From the NCBI RefSeq assembly GCF_028609885.1, contig NZ_CP063195.1, forward strand, positions 1,302,001 through 1,366,000: a stretch of 64,000 nucleotides of DNA, in the 5' to 3' direction. Source of the DNA: Corynebacterium jeikeium (lineage in GTDB: Bacteria; Actinomycetota; Actinomycetes; Mycobacteriales; Mycobacteriaceae). Under the pieces are notes generated by a model. That model ran no database searches, was not told the DNA's origin, and worked only from the letters and a program-made list of their open reading frames with translations. Positions 38,857 through 49,437 of this stretch are shown here, one piece after another; position 1 is the first letter of the stretch, and each line of letters begins with the position of its first letter. The translations under genes and the position numbers were made by a program.

Positions 38857-40612
38857 CCTCCGGCAGTGCGTCCGTGTAGTCGACCTCGTAGGTCTCACCG
38901 GTCAGGCGGTTGCGCAGCTCTACCTTGCCGTCGGCGAACCCGCGGCCAACAACAACCACCAGGGGCATGCCCAGCAGTTCGGAATCCTTGAACTTCACTC
39001 CGGGAGAAACCTTAGGGCGGTCGTCGAAGAGGACCTCCAGCCCATCGTTGGACAGCGTCTCCACCAACTCCACTGCGGCCTCACCCGCGGCTGCGTCCTT
39101 ATTGGCGATCACAACGTGCACGTCGAAGGGAGCCACGGATGCCGGCCAGCGCAGCCCGGAATCGTCCAACATCTGCTCGGCGATCACGCCCACTAGTCGG
39201 GAAACCCCCACGCCGTAGGAGCCCATCGTCGGCACGGAGCGCTTGCCGGACTCGTCCAGGATCTTCACGTCGAAGGCTTCGGTGTACTTGCGGCCCAGCT
39301 GGAAGATGTGGCCGATCTCGATGCCTCGGGCTAGCGCCAGGGTGCCCTTGCCGTCCGGCGACGGGTCGCCTTCCAGCACCTCGGCGGCCTCCACGAAGCC
39401 GTCCGGAGTGAAGTCGCGGCCTGCCACCAGCCCCACTACGTGGCGGTTCTTTGCATCCGCACCGGTGATCCAGGAAGTTCCGTCCACTACGCGCGGATCG
39501 GCCAGCACGCGCACGCCGTTCGCAGCCAGTCCCTTTGGTCCTACGTAGCCCTTCACCAGGAAGGGGTTCTTCTTGAAGTCCGCCTCGTCGGCCAGCTCCA
39601 CCTGCGCGGGCTCCATAGATGCCTCGAGGCGCTTCATGTCCACCTCACGGTTACCCGGAACCAGAACGCCGGCCAGGGACTCGCCCCGCGGCTTGCCTTC
39701 CTCATCCAACGTCGGGTCGTTGACCTTGATCACGATGCACTTCAGCGTGTCCGCGGCTTCCACGGCACGGCCGTCGATAGTGATGCCCTCGCTGTTGGCC
39801 CATTCCACCAGCGCTTCGATGGTTTCACTATCCGGGGTTTCGTACTCCTTCGCCTCCGGCTGGCCTTCGATCGGCTGAGCCGGCGGTACCTGCGTTACTA
39901 CCGCCTCGACATTCGCGGCGTAGTCGCTCTCGGTGGAGCGCACGAACGTATCCTCGCCGTTAGCCGCAACGGCCAGGAACTCCTCGGATGCGGAGCCGCC
40001 CATAGCGCCAGAGGTCGCAGAGCAGATTGCGTACTTGATGCCCAGACGGTCAAAAATGTTCTGGTAGGCCTTGCGGTGCAGCTGGTAGGACTCTTCCAGC
40101 CCCTCGTCGTCCATGTTGAAGGAGTAGGAATCCTTCATGATGAACTCGCGGCCACGCAGGATGCCGGCGCGCGGGCGCTCCTCGTCGCGGTACTTCGTCT
40201 GCACCTGGTACAGGATTACGGGGAAATCCTTATAGGAGTTGTACTCGGACTTCACAACCGAGGTGAACATCTCCTCGTGCGTCGGCCCCAGCAGGTAATC
40301 TGCGTTCTTGCGATCCTTCAGACGGAACAGCGCGTCACCGTACTCGACCCAGCGACCGGTCGTATCGTAGGGCTCACGCGGCAGCAGCGCGGGGAAGGAA
40401 ATTTCCTGCGCGCCGATTGCGTTCATCTCTTCACGTACGACCGCTTCGATATTGCGTAGAACCCGCAGGCCAAGTGGTAGCCATGAGTACACGCCGGGGG
40501 CCACGCGGCGGATGTATCCCGCGCGTACCAGCAGCTTATGGCTGGGCACCTCTGCGTCTGCGGGGTCGTCACGCAGGGTGCGCAAGAATAGTTGTGACAT
40601 CCGAGTAATCAT
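38822..40612 (-). CDS. proS: Prolyl-tRNA synthetase
   Basis: 596 residues. Class II synthetase of the bacterial type with the insertion (editing) domain. Motif 1 lies around [19 protein letters not shown], motif 2 is [19 protein letters not shown] (about 140-160), the INS/YbaK domain spans about 235-400, motif 3 is [15 protein letters not shown], and an anticodon-binding domain ends the protein ([25 protein letters not shown]). The ATG is 1-3 codons into a good methionine context ([13 protein letters not shown]). Its last 35 bases overlap the end of the lipoprotein gene. Confidence 0.96.
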
Positions 40613-40675
40613 GAATCATGACTTTACCTTTCCCCCTTTTAACTTGTGTCGTTTGGTAGGGGTTTTAGCTAGTCT

Positions 40676-41407
40676 GTGGGAATGCTGATTGTGCTTCCTC
40701 CGTCCGAAACCAAGGCGCCCGGTGGCTCGCTGCCCGCCGGAGAACCGCTGCACTTCCCGGAACTCGACCCCATCCGCGAGGAAATCACCCGCGATCTGGT
40801 CGCCCTGTGCACCGAGGATCCGGAGGCAGCAATGCAGGTCCTGGGCCTATCCAACAAGCAGTACGGCGAGGTCGAAGCTAACCAGCTGCTGCGCACTGCC
40901 CCGACGATGCCAGCCCTTCACCGTTACACTGGCGTGCTCTACGACGCGCTCGATGCGTCTTCTCTTTCTGACGCCACCACGCCTCACCTAGCCATCGGCT
41001 CAGCACTGTATGGCCTGGTCATGGGTGGGGATCCGATCCCCCACTACCGGCTTTCGGGCGGCACCAAGCTCACCCCCGGAACCACCATGAAGAAGCGCTG
41101 GGGTTCCGCCATCACCGAAGCACTGCAACAAGCAGAACAGGAGCACGGCCTGGTGGTGGACTTGCGTTCCGGGGCATACCAGCAGCTCGGCAAGCTGAAG
41201 ACTGCGGTAACTGTGCGGGTTGAATCCGTGCGGCCCGATGGCAGTCGCAAGGTCGTCAGCCACTTCAACAAGCATTACAAGGGCTTGCTTGCCCGCGCGC
41301 TGGCTCAGGATCCCAACGGCACCAATGCCGCCGAAGTTGCCGATATCGCGCGCGCGGCCGGTTTCACCGTGGAGCAAGACTCCACGGAACTCACTCTCGT
41401 CGTCTAG
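40676..41407 (+). CDS. yaaA: YaaA family peroxide-stress protein
   Basis: 243 residues (GTG 40676; ATG 40682 gives two fewer). The N-terminal LIVLPPSETKAPGG is diagnostic for the YaaA/DUF328 fold; further motifs are YTGVLYDALDASSL, RLSGGTKLTPGTTMKKRWG, VVDLRSGAYQQL and VVSHFNKHYKGLLARAL. In E. coli YaaA limits free iron during peroxide stress and binds DNA. Divergent from proS with about 65 bases between the starts, and it shares a four-base stop overlap with cobA. Confidence 0.9.
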   Translation: MGMLIVLPPSETKAPGGSLPAGEPLHFPELDPIREEITRDLVALCTEDPEAAMQVLGLSNKQYGEVEANQLLRTAPTMPALHRYTGVLYDALDASSLSDATTPHLAIGSALYGLVMGGDPIPHYRLSGGTKLTPGTTMKKRWGSAITEALQQAEQEHGLVVDLRSGAYQQLGKLKTAVTVRVESVRPDGSRKVVSHFNKHYKGLLARALAQDPNGTNAAEVADIARAAGFTVEQDSTELTLVV

Positions 41408-42135
41408 AGGCCCGCAACCTCGCCGATCACGTACACCGCCGGCGAGCCGATCGCGTTGGATTCAAAGGTTTCGGCCAGAGTGGCCAGAGTACAGCGGAAT
41501 CCTCGCTGCTGGTCAGTGGTGCCCTCCTGAATCACGGCAGCCGGCGTGTCTGCGGCCAATCCCCCAGCCTGCAGCTCCGCGGCGATCGCGCCGACGTTCC
41601 GCACACCCATGATCACGCACAGTGTGGCCCCCGAGGCCGCCAGCGCGCGCCAGTCCACCAGGCTGCTCGAATGATCCGGCGCTACGTGGCCAGAGACTAC
41701 GGTAAACGCATGCACCACACCCCGCTGGGTCACAGGTACGCCTATGGCCGCGGGCACGCTTACGGCACTAGTGACGCCCGGGATCACCTCGCAAGCCACG
41801 CCCGCTGCAGCGCAGGCCTGCACCTCCTCGAAACCACGTCCGAACACGAACGGGTCCCCGCCCTTGAGCCGGGCAACGGTCTTTCCTGCCCGAGCGTGCT
41901 CCACCAGCAGCTCGTTGGTCTTTTCCTGGCTGACCTGCCTGGAGTATGGCAGCTTAGCCACGTCGATAACTTCCTTGGTCTCCACGTCGCACAGCTTGTC
42001 CAACTCGCTAGCGGGGCCCAGGTGGTCGGTCAGGATCACGTCGGCCGCCTGCAACGCGCGCATTCCACGCACCGTAATCAGGTCCCATGCCCCCGGCCCG
42101 CCGCCGATCAGCACCACTTTCCCTGTGTCACTCAT
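41404..42135 (-). CDS. cobA: Uroporphyrinogen-III C-methyltransferase
   Basis: 243 residues, a stand-alone SUMT. It methylates uroporphyrinogen III at C2 and C7 to precorrin-2, leading to siroheme or cobalamin. The N-terminal VVLIGGGPGAWDLITVRGMRALQAADVILTDHL and VARLKGGDPFVFGRGFEE are characteristic, as are VIPGVTSAVSVPAAIGVPVTQRG and LCVIMGVRNVG. No siroheme oxidase or chelatase domain is fused. Divergent from selO with about 35 bases between the starts. Confidence 0.93.
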   Translation of the reverse strand: MSDTGKVVLIGGGPGAWDLITVRGMRALQAADVILTDHLGPASELDKLCDVETKEVIDVAKLPYSRQVSQEKTNELLVEHARAGKTVARLKGGDPFVFGRGFEEVQACAAAGVACEVIPGVTSAVSVPAAIGVPVTQRGVVHAFTVVSGHVAPDHSSSLVDWRALAASGATLCVIMGVRNVGAIAAELQAGGLAADTPAAVIQEGTTDQQRGFRCTLATLAETFESNAIGSPAVYVIGEVAGL

Positions 42136-42169
42136 GGCAATTCAGCCTACCCCTACAATGGGCAGCACT

Positions 42170-43504
42170 ATGAATACGTTCGCCGAACAGTTCCCGGAAC
42201 TCGCTCTCCCCTGCACCGGGGAGGCCTTCCCAGAACCGCAAATTCTCGTGCTCAACGAGTCCCTCGCCGCCGAGCTTGGCCTGGATCCGCAGTGGCTTCG
42301 CAGCCCTGAGGGAATCGCCTTCCTCACCGGCCAGAACGGAGGCCATGCACTCGGCTACGCCGGCCACCAATTCGGCCAATTCAACCCACGCATGGGCGAC
42401 GGCCGCGCACTGTTGCTATCCGAGCACACGGATCCCCAGGGCAAGGTATGGGACATCCACGCCAAGGGCTCTGGTCGTACCCCCTTTTCCCGTCAAGGCG
42501 ACGGTCATTATCCCCTTGATTCCGCCCTCAAAGAGTACGCCTTCGCCGAGTCCCTTCACGCCCTGGGTATCCCCACCGCCCGCTCGCTGGCGGTCCTTTC
42601 CACCGGCCGCACCGTGCGGCGAAACCACTTCCACCCGGGCGCGGTTGGTGTGCGCGTCGCCAGTTCCCATATTCGCATCGGCACCTTCCAATACGCCGCG
42701 CTCATGGGTCCACAGGTCACCGAACGCCTCGTCGATTACACACTCGCCCGCCACTTCCCGGATGCCTCGTCGCCGCTCGATCTTTTTGACGCCACCGTCT
42801 CCCGCCAAGCCCAACTTGTCGCATCCTGGATGCGCTTCGGCTTTATCCACGGTGTGATGAACACTGACAACATCGCAATTTCAGGGGAGACCATCGACTT
42901 CGGCCCGTGTGCCTTCATGGATTACTTCGCCACCGACACGGTGTACAGCTCGATCGATACCCGCGGTCGCTACGCTTACGCCCAGCAGCCCGCCGTCATG
43001 ATGTGGAACCTTGCACGCCTAGCTGAGGCTCTTGTGCCGCTGGTGGATGAGGGCGTCAAAAAATTTACAGAGCGCCTGCAGCGCTTCCAACTGCAATATG
43101 CCGCGGCGTGGGACGAGCAGATGGCGGCCGCGCTGGGAGCCCCCAATTGCGCCGAACAGTTGCTAGACCTGCTGCAGGTCGCGGCTCCTGACTACTGCGC
43201 GTTATTGGCTAACTTGACCCCGGGCGAAATCCCCCAGGGCTTGGAGCACACCCCGGGCGCCGCAGAATGGACCGAGCGCTGGACGGCGCAGCACCCTCAA
43301 CCGCGCAACCCCATCTACCTGCCCCGCAACCACGGCATGCAGGCGGCGCTTGAACAGGCCGAGGCTGGTGACCTTAGCCGCTACACGCTAGCTCTGGAGG
43401 CGCTTCGCAGCCCGTTCGAATGGGACGATAAATACGAAAAACTCGGCCTCCATGCGGCGGTGCCGCGCGAGGAAGCCGAGTTCACGACCTACTGCGGTAC
43501 TTAG
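42170..43504 (+). CDS. selO: Protein adenylyltransferase SelO (YdiU)
   Basis: 444 residues from [11 protein letters not shown]; an ATG four codons upstream is possible, and the frame continues antisense through cobA without support. SelO is a pseudokinase-fold enzyme that transfers AMP to Ser, Thr or Tyr of client proteins during redox stress. Motifs: [46 protein letters not shown], and the metal-binding [25 protein letters not shown]. The C-terminal YCGT keeps the single terminal cysteine typical of the family. It is slightly shorter than E. coli SelO (478). The stop overlaps that of mqo. Confidence 0.93.
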   Translation: MNTFAEQFPELALPCTGEAFPEPQILVLNESLAAELGLDPQWLRSPEGIAFLTGQNGGHALGYAGHQFGQFNPRMGDGRALLLSEHTDPQGKVWDIHAKGSGRTPFSRQGDGHYPLDSALKEYAFAESLHALGIPTARSLAVLSTGRTVRRNHFHPGAVGVRVASSHIRIGTFQYAALMGPQVTERLVDYTLARHFPDASSPLDLFDATVSRQAQLVASWMRFGFIHGVMNTDNIAISGETIDFGPCAFMDYFATDTVYSSIDTRGRYAYAQQPAVMMWNLARLAEALVPLVDEGVKKFTERLQRFQLQYAAAWDEQMAAALGAPNCAEQLLDLLQVAAPDYCALLANLTPGEIPQGLEHTPGAAEWTERWTAQHPQPRNPIYLPRNHGMQAALEQAEAGDLSRYTLALEALRSPFEWDDKYEKLGLHAAVPREEAEFTTYCGT

Positions 43505-44973
43505 ACCAGCTTCAGGGCCTTCTGGGAACGATCCCACTGCTCGTTGAACAGGTTGGCATCCTTGGACAGGCGGGTGCCGTAGGAAGGAATCATCTCCCGC
43601 AGCTTCGGTGCCCAGTCGGCGATGCGGTTGCCGAAGCAGCGCTCCAGCACCTCCAGCATTGCGGACGGAGCAATGGAAGCGCCCGGGGAAGCGCCCATCA
43701 GGCCGGCGATGGAGCCGTCATTGGAGTTGATCAGGGCGGTGCCGAACTCCAGAGAGCCGAACTTCGGCGCGCCGATCGGCTTGATGACCTGCACGCGCTG
43801 GCCGGCGGTGACCAGTTCCCAATCCTCGGCACGTGCCTCCGGCATGTACTCACGCAGGGATTCCACGCGGGCTGCCTGGTCCTTCAGCACCTCCTCGATC
43901 AGGTACTTGGTCAGGCCCATCTCCTGTACACCCACGCCCAGGTAGGACGGGAGGTTGCCCACACGGAGGGACTTAAACAGATCCAGGTAGCTACCCTTCT
44001 TCAGGAACTTCGGGGTCCATCCGGCGTACGGGCCGAACAGTAGACCCTTCTTGCCGTCGATCACACGGGTGTCCAGGTGCGGCACAGACATCGGCGGGGC
44101 ACCGACAGATGCCTTACCGTAGACCTTGGCCTGGTGCTGTTCCACCAGCTCTGGGTTGGTGCAGCGCAGCCACTGGCCAGACACTGGGAAGCCACCGTAA
44201 CCCTTAATCTCCGGGATGCCAGCCTTCTGCAGCAGCGGCAGAGCCATGCCGCCGGCGCCTATGAATACGAAGTTCGCGGTGACCATGGAGGTGTCGCCAG
44301 TGTGCAGGTTCTTCGTGGTGATCTTCCACTTAGAACCGTCGCGGTTGATGTTCTTGACCTCGTTGCCGAAGCGAACCTCGACGCCCTGAGCGGTGACGGC
44401 GTCCAGGTACTGGCGGGTCAGCGCGCCATAGTTGATGTCGGTGCCTTCATCGAACCAGGAGATCGCAACCGGGTTGTTGAAGTCGCGGCCACGGGCCATC
44501 AGCGGCAGGAACTCGGCGAACTTCTCGTCGGAGTCGCTGTACTGCATGTTCGGGAACAGCGGGTGGTCCTTCAGCGCCTCGTAGCGGGCCTTTAGGTAAT
44601 CCACCTGGTCCATGCCCTGTGCGAAGGAGACGTGCGGAACCTTGTTGATGAACTCGGACGGGTCGCCCAGCACGTTCTGCTCGACCAGGTAGCTCCAGAA
44701 CTGGCGGGAGACCTGGAACTTCTCGTTCACACCGACGGCCTTGGAGATGTCGATCTTGCCGTTGACCTCAGGGGTGTAGTTCAGCTCACACAGTGCGGAG
44801 TGGCCGGTACCAGCGTTGTTCCACGGGTCGGAGGATTCCGCACCAGGGGTGTCCAGACGCTCGATGATCACCTGGCTCCAGTCCGGCTGCAGCTGCTTCA
44901 GCATGACGGACAGGGTGGTGGAGATAACACCCGCACCAATTAGTGCGACGTCCACAGAATCTTTATGTGCCAC
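43501..44973 (-). CDS. mqo: Malate:quinone oxidoreductase
   Basis: 490 residues. Peripheral membrane flavoprotein that oxidises malate and passes electrons to menaquinone, the main malate oxidation route in corynebacteria. FAD-binding [24 protein letters not shown] at the N-terminus, [35 protein letters not shown] and [23 protein letters not shown] are family signatures. GTG start with AAGGAATG upstream. Its 118-base leader also holds the start region of the divergent hydrolase gene. Confidence 0.96.
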   Translation of the reverse strand: MAHKDSVDVALIGAGVISTTLSVMLKQLQPDWSQVIIERLDTPGAESSDPWNNAGTGHSALCELNYTPEVNGKIDISKAVGVNEKFQVSRQFWSYLVEQNVLGDPSEFINKVPHVSFAQGMDQVDYLKARYEALKDHPLFPNMQYSDSDEKFAEFLPLMARGRDFNNPVAISWFDEGTDINYGALTRQYLDAVTAQGVEVRFGNEVKNINRDGSKWKITTKNLHTGDTSMVTANFVFIGAGGMALPLLQKAGIPEIKGYGGFPVSGQWLRCTNPELVEQHQAKVYGKASVGAPPMSVPHLDTRVIDGKKGLLFGPYAGWTPKFLKKGSYLDLFKSLRVGNLPSYLGVGVQEMGLTKYLIEEVLKDQAARVESLREYMPEARAEDWELVTAGQRVQVIKPIGAPKFGSLEFGTALINSNDGSIAGLMGASPGASIAPSAMLEVLERCFGNRIADWAPKLREMIPSYGTRLSKDANLFNEQWDRSQKALKLV

Positions 44974-45091
44974 TATCTATTCATTCCTTCAAAGGCGAAA
45001 AAAGTCAGACCGTTATTGTGTCATATTTACTCTACGCCTATAGGCCGATGTTTCAACGATCTTTACCTATCCGTGGCGCTAGCATGGGTAC

Positions 45092-46135
45092 ATGCCTAAT
45101 AGCTCCGCATCTCTCGCCTCCGCCGCAGATCTTGAATTTCTTCCCGATGAGCTGGGCGAAGGCTTCGGCCAATGCTTCCTCGAGCTGGGCGACGACCCGG
45201 ATGGCGAGTCCCCCATTCGTTGCACCCTGGTGCGTTACTGCCCGGATGCGCCCGACGATTCCTTTTTCTCTCGCCCCGCCATGCTTTTTGTCCATGGAAT
45301 GACGGACTATTTCTTTCAGGACCATGTAGCCCGCCATTTTCACGACTCCGGCTTTGCCGTCTACGGTCTGGATCTGCGCAAGTGCGGTCGCTCCTGGCGC
45401 GAGGGGCAAACCTGGCATCACGTCAGCGATCAGTCCCTCTACGACGTCGATCTCTCCACCGCCACGTCTCTGCTCGCCGCCGCCCACGCCGCGGTCGTTC
45501 CTGTTGGGCACTCGACCGGCGGGTTGGACGTCACGATGTGGGCTCATCGCCTTTTTGACGCCGGTTCCCCCCTACACAATTCCATCGCCGCCATCGTTTT
45601 GAATTCGCCGTGGTTTGGCCTGCAGTTCAACCCGGCCGTTCGCTTCGTCATCAATCGAGTGTTGCCGATCGTCCACAAACTGAAGCCCAACATGCTACTT
45701 CCCGGTGGGATCAACCCGACTTACGGTAGATCCCTGCACGTCACCGAGGCAGGCGAATGGAACTATAACCTGCGCCTCAAGCCGCTCGAGCCACGCCCGA
45801 AGTATCTGCAGTGGCTCCTGGGCGTGGCTCGCGAAATCCGCCGCCTCCACTCCGGCAAGGGCGACACAGGCGTGCCCACGCTGCTGCTGACCAGCCACAC
45901 CCATCACTTCTCCAAGAAGCTATCCCGCGAGTCCTACAACGCCGACCTCATCCTCATGCCGAGCCAGATGTGGCAACAGGCCTCCAATGCCTCTTCCCTG
46001 TCCACCACCGTCGTCATCGAGGGCGCGCTGCACGACGTGTTCCTCTCCCGCCCCAAGGTCCGCGACCAAGCCTTCGCCGCCACCGACGAGTGGCTTAGCG
46101 ACGTATTCAAAGAAAGGAAGGTCCACCGTGCCTGA
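45092..46135 (+). CDS. Alpha/beta hydrolase (lysophospholipase-like)
   Basis: 347 residues. Core motifs: a lid-region strand AMLFVHGMTDYFFQDHVARHF, an oxyanion/active-site elbow VGHSTGGLDVTMWAH (GxSxG with Ser in the middle), and a late VVIEGALHDVFLSRPKVRDQAF containing the probable catalytic histidine. It resembles monoacylglycerol lipases (LypA/PldB type). No signal peptide. Substrate unknown. It begins a three-gene run with mtr and an SDR; its last eight bases overlap the mtr start. Confidence 0.85.
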   Translation: MPNSSASLASAADLEFLPDELGEGFGQCFLELGDDPDGESPIRCTLVRYCPDAPDDSFFSRPAMLFVHGMTDYFFQDHVARHFHDSGFAVYGLDLRKCGRSWREGQTWHHVSDQSLYDVDLSTATSLLAAAHAAVVPVGHSTGGLDVTMWAHRLFDAGSPLHNSIAAIVLNSPWFGLQFNPAVRFVINRVLPIVHKLKPNMLLPGGINPTYGRSLHVTEAGEWNYNLRLKPLEPRPKYLQWLLGVAREIRRLHSGKGDTGVPTLLLTSHTHHFSKKLSRESYNADLILMPSQMWQQASNASSLSTTVVIEGALHDVFLSRPKVRDQAFAATDEWLSDVFKERKVHRA

Positions 46136-47498
46136 TTTCGACCTCATCATCGTCGGCACTGGGTCCGGCAACTCCCTACCCAGCCCCGCCAACGAGCACC
46201 AGAAAATCGCCATCGTGGAGAAGGGCACCTTCGGCGGCACCTGCATCAACGTGGGCTGCATTCCCACCAAGATGTTCGTGCACACCGCCGACGTCGCCCG
46301 CAGCTTCTCCGAGGCCTCCCGCCTGAGCCTCACCGGCGAGCTCCAGCACGTCGACTGGAAGGACATCCAGCGCCGCGTCTTCGCCGACCGCATCGATCCC
46401 ATCAGCGAAAGCGGCGCTGCCTACCGTGCGGGCGACGAAACCCCGAACATCACCCTGTTTGAAGGCACCGCCCGCTTCGTTGGCCCCCGCACCCTGCAAA
46501 TCGGCGACGGCCCCACCATCACCGGCGCCAACATCGTGCTGGCTACCGGCGGCCGCCCGCGCATCCACCCCGTCCTCGCCGACGTGCGCTACCGCACCAA
46601 CGAGGACATCATGCGCCTCGATGAACTGCCCGAGTCCCTTATCGTCGTCGGCGGTGGCATTGTCGCCGTGGAGTTCGCGGCCATGTTCTCTGGCCTTGGC
46701 ACGCAGGTTACGCTCATCAATCGCTCGGAGAAGCTGTTGCGGAAGCTGGACGCCGACGTCTCCGAAGCCTTCACCACCCAAGCCAAGCAACAGTGGACCA
46801 ACCACCTGGGGCGTACCATCACCGCCGCCGAAGAAACAGCCGATGGCCAAATTTCCCTCACCCTTGATGACGGAACCACCGTCACCGGCCAGGAGGTGCT
46901 GGTCGCAATGGGGCGGGTCAACAATTCGGACACATTGGACTGTGAAACGGGTGGCGTCAAGACCCGAGAAGACGGCCTAATCAAGGTCGACGAATACGGC
47001 CGCACCAGCGCCGACGGCGTGTGGGCGCTAGGCGATGCGTGCAACGACTTCGAGCTCAAGCACGTCGCCAACGCGGAGGCACGCGTGGTGGCGCACAACC
47101 TAGCTCACCCCGACGACCTGCGGAAATTCAACCACGACGTGGTACCCAGTGGCGTGTTCACTCACCCGCAGATCGGCGTGGTGGGCATGACCGAACAGGA
47201 GGCCCGCGAGACGGGCCGCCCCATTACTGTGAAGATCCAGAAATACGGAGATGTGGCCTACGGCTGGGCGATGGAAGACACCACCGGATTCTGCAAAGTC
47301 ATTGCCGACCGCAACACCGGCGAGATTCTCGGCGCGCACATTATCGGCCCGGAGGCAAGCTCGCTGATCCAGAGCTTCGTCACCGCCATGACCTTTGGGA
47401 TTAATGCCCGGGATTTCGCCGAAAAGCAGTATTGGCCCCACCCTGCTCTGACAGAATTGGTCGAGAACGCCCTGCTGGGGTTAGATCTCGAAAACTAA
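46128..47498 (+). CDS. mtr: Mycothione reductase
   Basis: 456 residues from GTG 46128 (ribosome site AAAGGAAGG). A pyridine nucleotide-disulfide oxidoreductase of the glutathione-reductase type that reduces mycothiol disulfide with NADPH. FAD motif DLIIVGTGSGNSL, redox-active disulfide GGTCINVGCIPTKM, NADPH fold LIVVGGGIVAVEFAAMFSGLG, and the C-terminal dimer-interface histidine in QYWPHPALTELVENALLGLD. The HPxLxE tail plus actinobacterial host favours Mtr over lipoamide dehydrogenase. The open frame extends upstream inside the hydrolase gene but without a start signal. Confidence 0.9.
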   Translation: MPDFDLIIVGTGSGNSLPSPANEHQKIAIVEKGTFGGTCINVGCIPTKMFVHTADVARSFSEASRLSLTGELQHVDWKDIQRRVFADRIDPISESGAAYRAGDETPNITLFEGTARFVGPRTLQIGDGPTITGANIVLATGGRPRIHPVLADVRYRTNEDIMRLDELPESLIVVGGGIVAVEFAAMFSGLGTQVTLINRSEKLLRKLDADVSEAFTTQAKQQWTNHLGRTITAAEETADGQISLTLDDGTTVTGQEVLVAMGRVNNSDTLDCETGGVKTREDGLIKVDEYGRTSADGVWALGDACNDFELKHVANAEARVVAHNLAHPDDLRKFNHDVVPSGVFTHPQIGVVGMTEQEARETGRPITVKIQKYGDVAYGWAMEDTTGFCKVIADRNTGEILGAHIIGPEASSLIQSFVTAMTFGINARDFAEKQYWPHPALTELVENALLGLDLEN

Positions 47499-47516
47499 CA
47501 AAGGAGCCTTTTCGCC

Positions 47517-48356
47517 ATGTTTGCAGTAGTTACCGGAGCAGCCTCAGGTATCGGCCGGGAGGTGGCACTGCAACTAGCTGAACGCGGCTATGCGGTGGCC
47601 ATCAGCGACCGCGACGAGGAAGGCCTGGCCACTACTGCCAGCGACATCACCTCCCGCGGGGGCACAGTCGCCGACCAGCGCACTGTAGACGTAGCCGACG
47701 TGGAGGCAGTGAAGGCCTGGGCGGACGACGTGGTCGCAACCCACGGTGCCCCGGACCAGGTGCACCACGTGGCAGGCATCGCCATCTGGGGTGATGTGCG
47801 CCAGATGCCGCACGAAAAGTGGCAGCGCGTGATCGATGTGAACCTTATGGGTTCCGTGCACATGGTGGAGGCCTTCGCGCCGAAGCTCATGGAGAGCCAG
47901 CCGGTTCGACGGCGCCGCCGCGATCGCCGGAAATTCGTGTTCGTCTCCTCCGCCGCGGGCATCATCGGACTGCCGTGGCACGCGGCCTATTCTGCTTCCA
48001 AAGGTGGCGTGCTGGGCATGTGCGAAGTGCTGCGCTTCGACCTAGCCCCTTACGGCGTGGATGTACACGCCGTCGCCCCGGGCGCGGTGGACACTCCCCT
48101 GGTTCGCACCATCGACATCCACGGCGTGGATCGCTCCAAGAAGCGCATCCAGAAGGCAACGGCACTGTTCCAGGGCCACGCCGTCACCCCCGCCAAGGCA
48201 GCTCAAAAAATTTTGAAGGGCGTGGACAAGGGCAAGTACCTCATCAACACCAGCCCCGACATCCCTGTAGCCCGGTGGGCGCAAGTAAACGCCCCCTGGG
48301 CCTACAAGGGCGTGATGAAAGCGCTTAACGCTGGGTTCCGATGGGCGTCAAAGTAA
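47517..48356 (+). CDS. Short-chain dehydrogenase/reductase
   Basis: 279 residues. Classical SDR: cofactor motif VTGAASGIGREVAL, a DVADVEAVK turn, the NHVAG-equivalent HHVAGIAIWG, and the catalytic FVSSAAG...AYSASKGG (Ser, Tyr-x3-Lys). Substrate unknown. A basic insert QPVRRRRRDRRKF before the active-site strand is unusual and could sit on a surface loop or at the membrane. Nineteen bases after mtr, with AAAGGAG upstream, so in one operon with it. Convergent overlap of nine bases with the next gene. Confidence 0.88.
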   Translation: MFAVVTGAASGIGREVALQLAERGYAVAISDRDEEGLATTASDITSRGGTVADQRTVDVADVEAVKAWADDVVATHGAPDQVHHVAGIAIWGDVRQMPHEKWQRVIDVNLMGSVHMVEAFAPKLMESQPVRRRRRDRRKFVFVSSAAGIIGLPWHAAYSASKGGVLGMCEVLRFDLAPYGVDVHAVAPGAVDTPLVRTIDIHGVDRSKKRIQKATALFQGHAVTPAKAAQKILKGVDKGKYLINTSPDIPVARWAQVNAPWAYKGVMKALNAGFRWASK

Positions 48357-49427
48357 GAAGGGCAACGAGATTGAAGCGAGCAGCACGAGCGCAACAAAAG
48401 CGAGGAACGCCTTGCCCTGCCAGTGGGCGTAGTTGAAGTCCACCCCCACCCCGTGGCGCTTGTCGACCATCACGGCCGGGTCGTCCGGGTTGTGGTAAAA
48501 CATGCCCCACTTGTAGTGCTCGTCGTTGTCCCGACCCTCGCCGCTCGTGTTCGCTAGCGCGGACTGCTTCCTCGCCAGAGCCACGACCATGGCCAGACAA
48601 ACCGCAAGCACGAGCACGAGCGAACCGATTATGGCCGGAGCCACCCAGTCCGTGTGCAGCACGGTCACAACCTGCAGGCTAGCGAGCATGATGGCCCCCG
48701 CAACGTTCATCACCGCCAGCCACATCGCCGTATGACGCCGAACAATCTTCTGCGAAACCTTCCCCCGCAGCGACGTATCCGCTCGGGCCGGCACGCTAAC
48801 GCGCAACAGTGCGACCGTAATCAGCGCAAAAAGCAGCACCATTCCCACACCAAAGAACGTCGGGAAGAACACCGAACCCACAGATTTGTTATCCCAGCTA
48901 TCGGGTTCGAAACCACTGCCGAAGTGAGTGGCGAAGCGCTCGGGAATATCACCCCACCGCGCGGCCACGTACCCAGCCGCGACGGCGAGCACAGCCAGCG
49001 CTGCCCAGGTGAAGGCCCATGCACGTTGCGGGAGTGTGTCCTCTGCCGGCGTGATCTCCCCGGCCACGACCGTGCGCACGCCGTCGAACCAGCCCTCCCG
49101 CTGCTTGGCCTCGCGTATTGGCTGCCCAGCCTGGTTGAGATTCCACATGAAGAAGCCCACCGGTACGAGGGTCAGCATTGCGCCAGCCACTGGCACCACA
49201 GCGGCCGGTATCGCCAGCAGCGCAGAGGCCACAGTCGCCGCAACCTGGCGTTTAAGGAACGTACCCTCTTGTCGCCGCACAACATCGTCGCCCCAATGAT
49301 CCTCCGGCACGCGCACGCCCAACCGAACACCCGGCGACGACAGCTTCGGCGTGTACACCAGGATCAGCCCTACAAGCAGCGCTGTTACGCAGAACACTCC
49401 TGCTAGGAATGGATCGAATGCAATCAT
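48348..49427 (-). CDS. DUF1648/DUF5808 multi-pass membrane protein
   Basis: 359 residues with about eight hydrophobic segments. A central DUF1648-like block (ARWGDIPERFATHFGSGFEPDSWDNKSVGSVFFPTFFGVGMVLL) and a C-terminal DUF5808 block (HYKWGMFYHNPDDPAVMVDKRHGVGVDFNYAHWQGKAFLAF) are clear. DUF1648 also occurs in SdpI-type immunity and signalling membrane proteins; the function of this two-domain form is unknown. It begins ten bases after a GntR regulator on the same strand, and the pair is a typical regulator/membrane-protein unit. Confidence 0.85.
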   Translation of the reverse strand: MIAFDPFLAGVFCVTALLVGLILVYTPKLSSPGVRLGVRVPEDHWGDDVVRRQEGTFLKRQVAATVASALLAIPAAVVPVAGAMLTLVPVGFFMWNLNQAGQPIREAKQREGWFDGVRTVVAGEITPAEDTLPQRAWAFTWAALAVLAVAAGYVAARWGDIPERFATHFGSGFEPDSWDNKSVGSVFFPTFFGVGMVLLFALITVALLRVSVPARADTSLRGKVSQKIVRRHTAMWLAVMNVAGAIMLASLQVVTVLHTDWVAPAIIGSLVLVLAVCLAMVVALARKQSALANTSGEGRDNDEHYKWGMFYHNPDDPAVMVDKRHGVGVDFNYAHWQGKAFLAFVALVLLASISLPFLL

Positions 49428-49437
49428 GATGGTTCTC

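Noticed and set aside
46176..46850. 224-codon minus-strand frame antisense to mtr
   Set aside because: Glycine/valine-rich mirror of the FAD/NADPH domains; mtr is well supported on the other strand.
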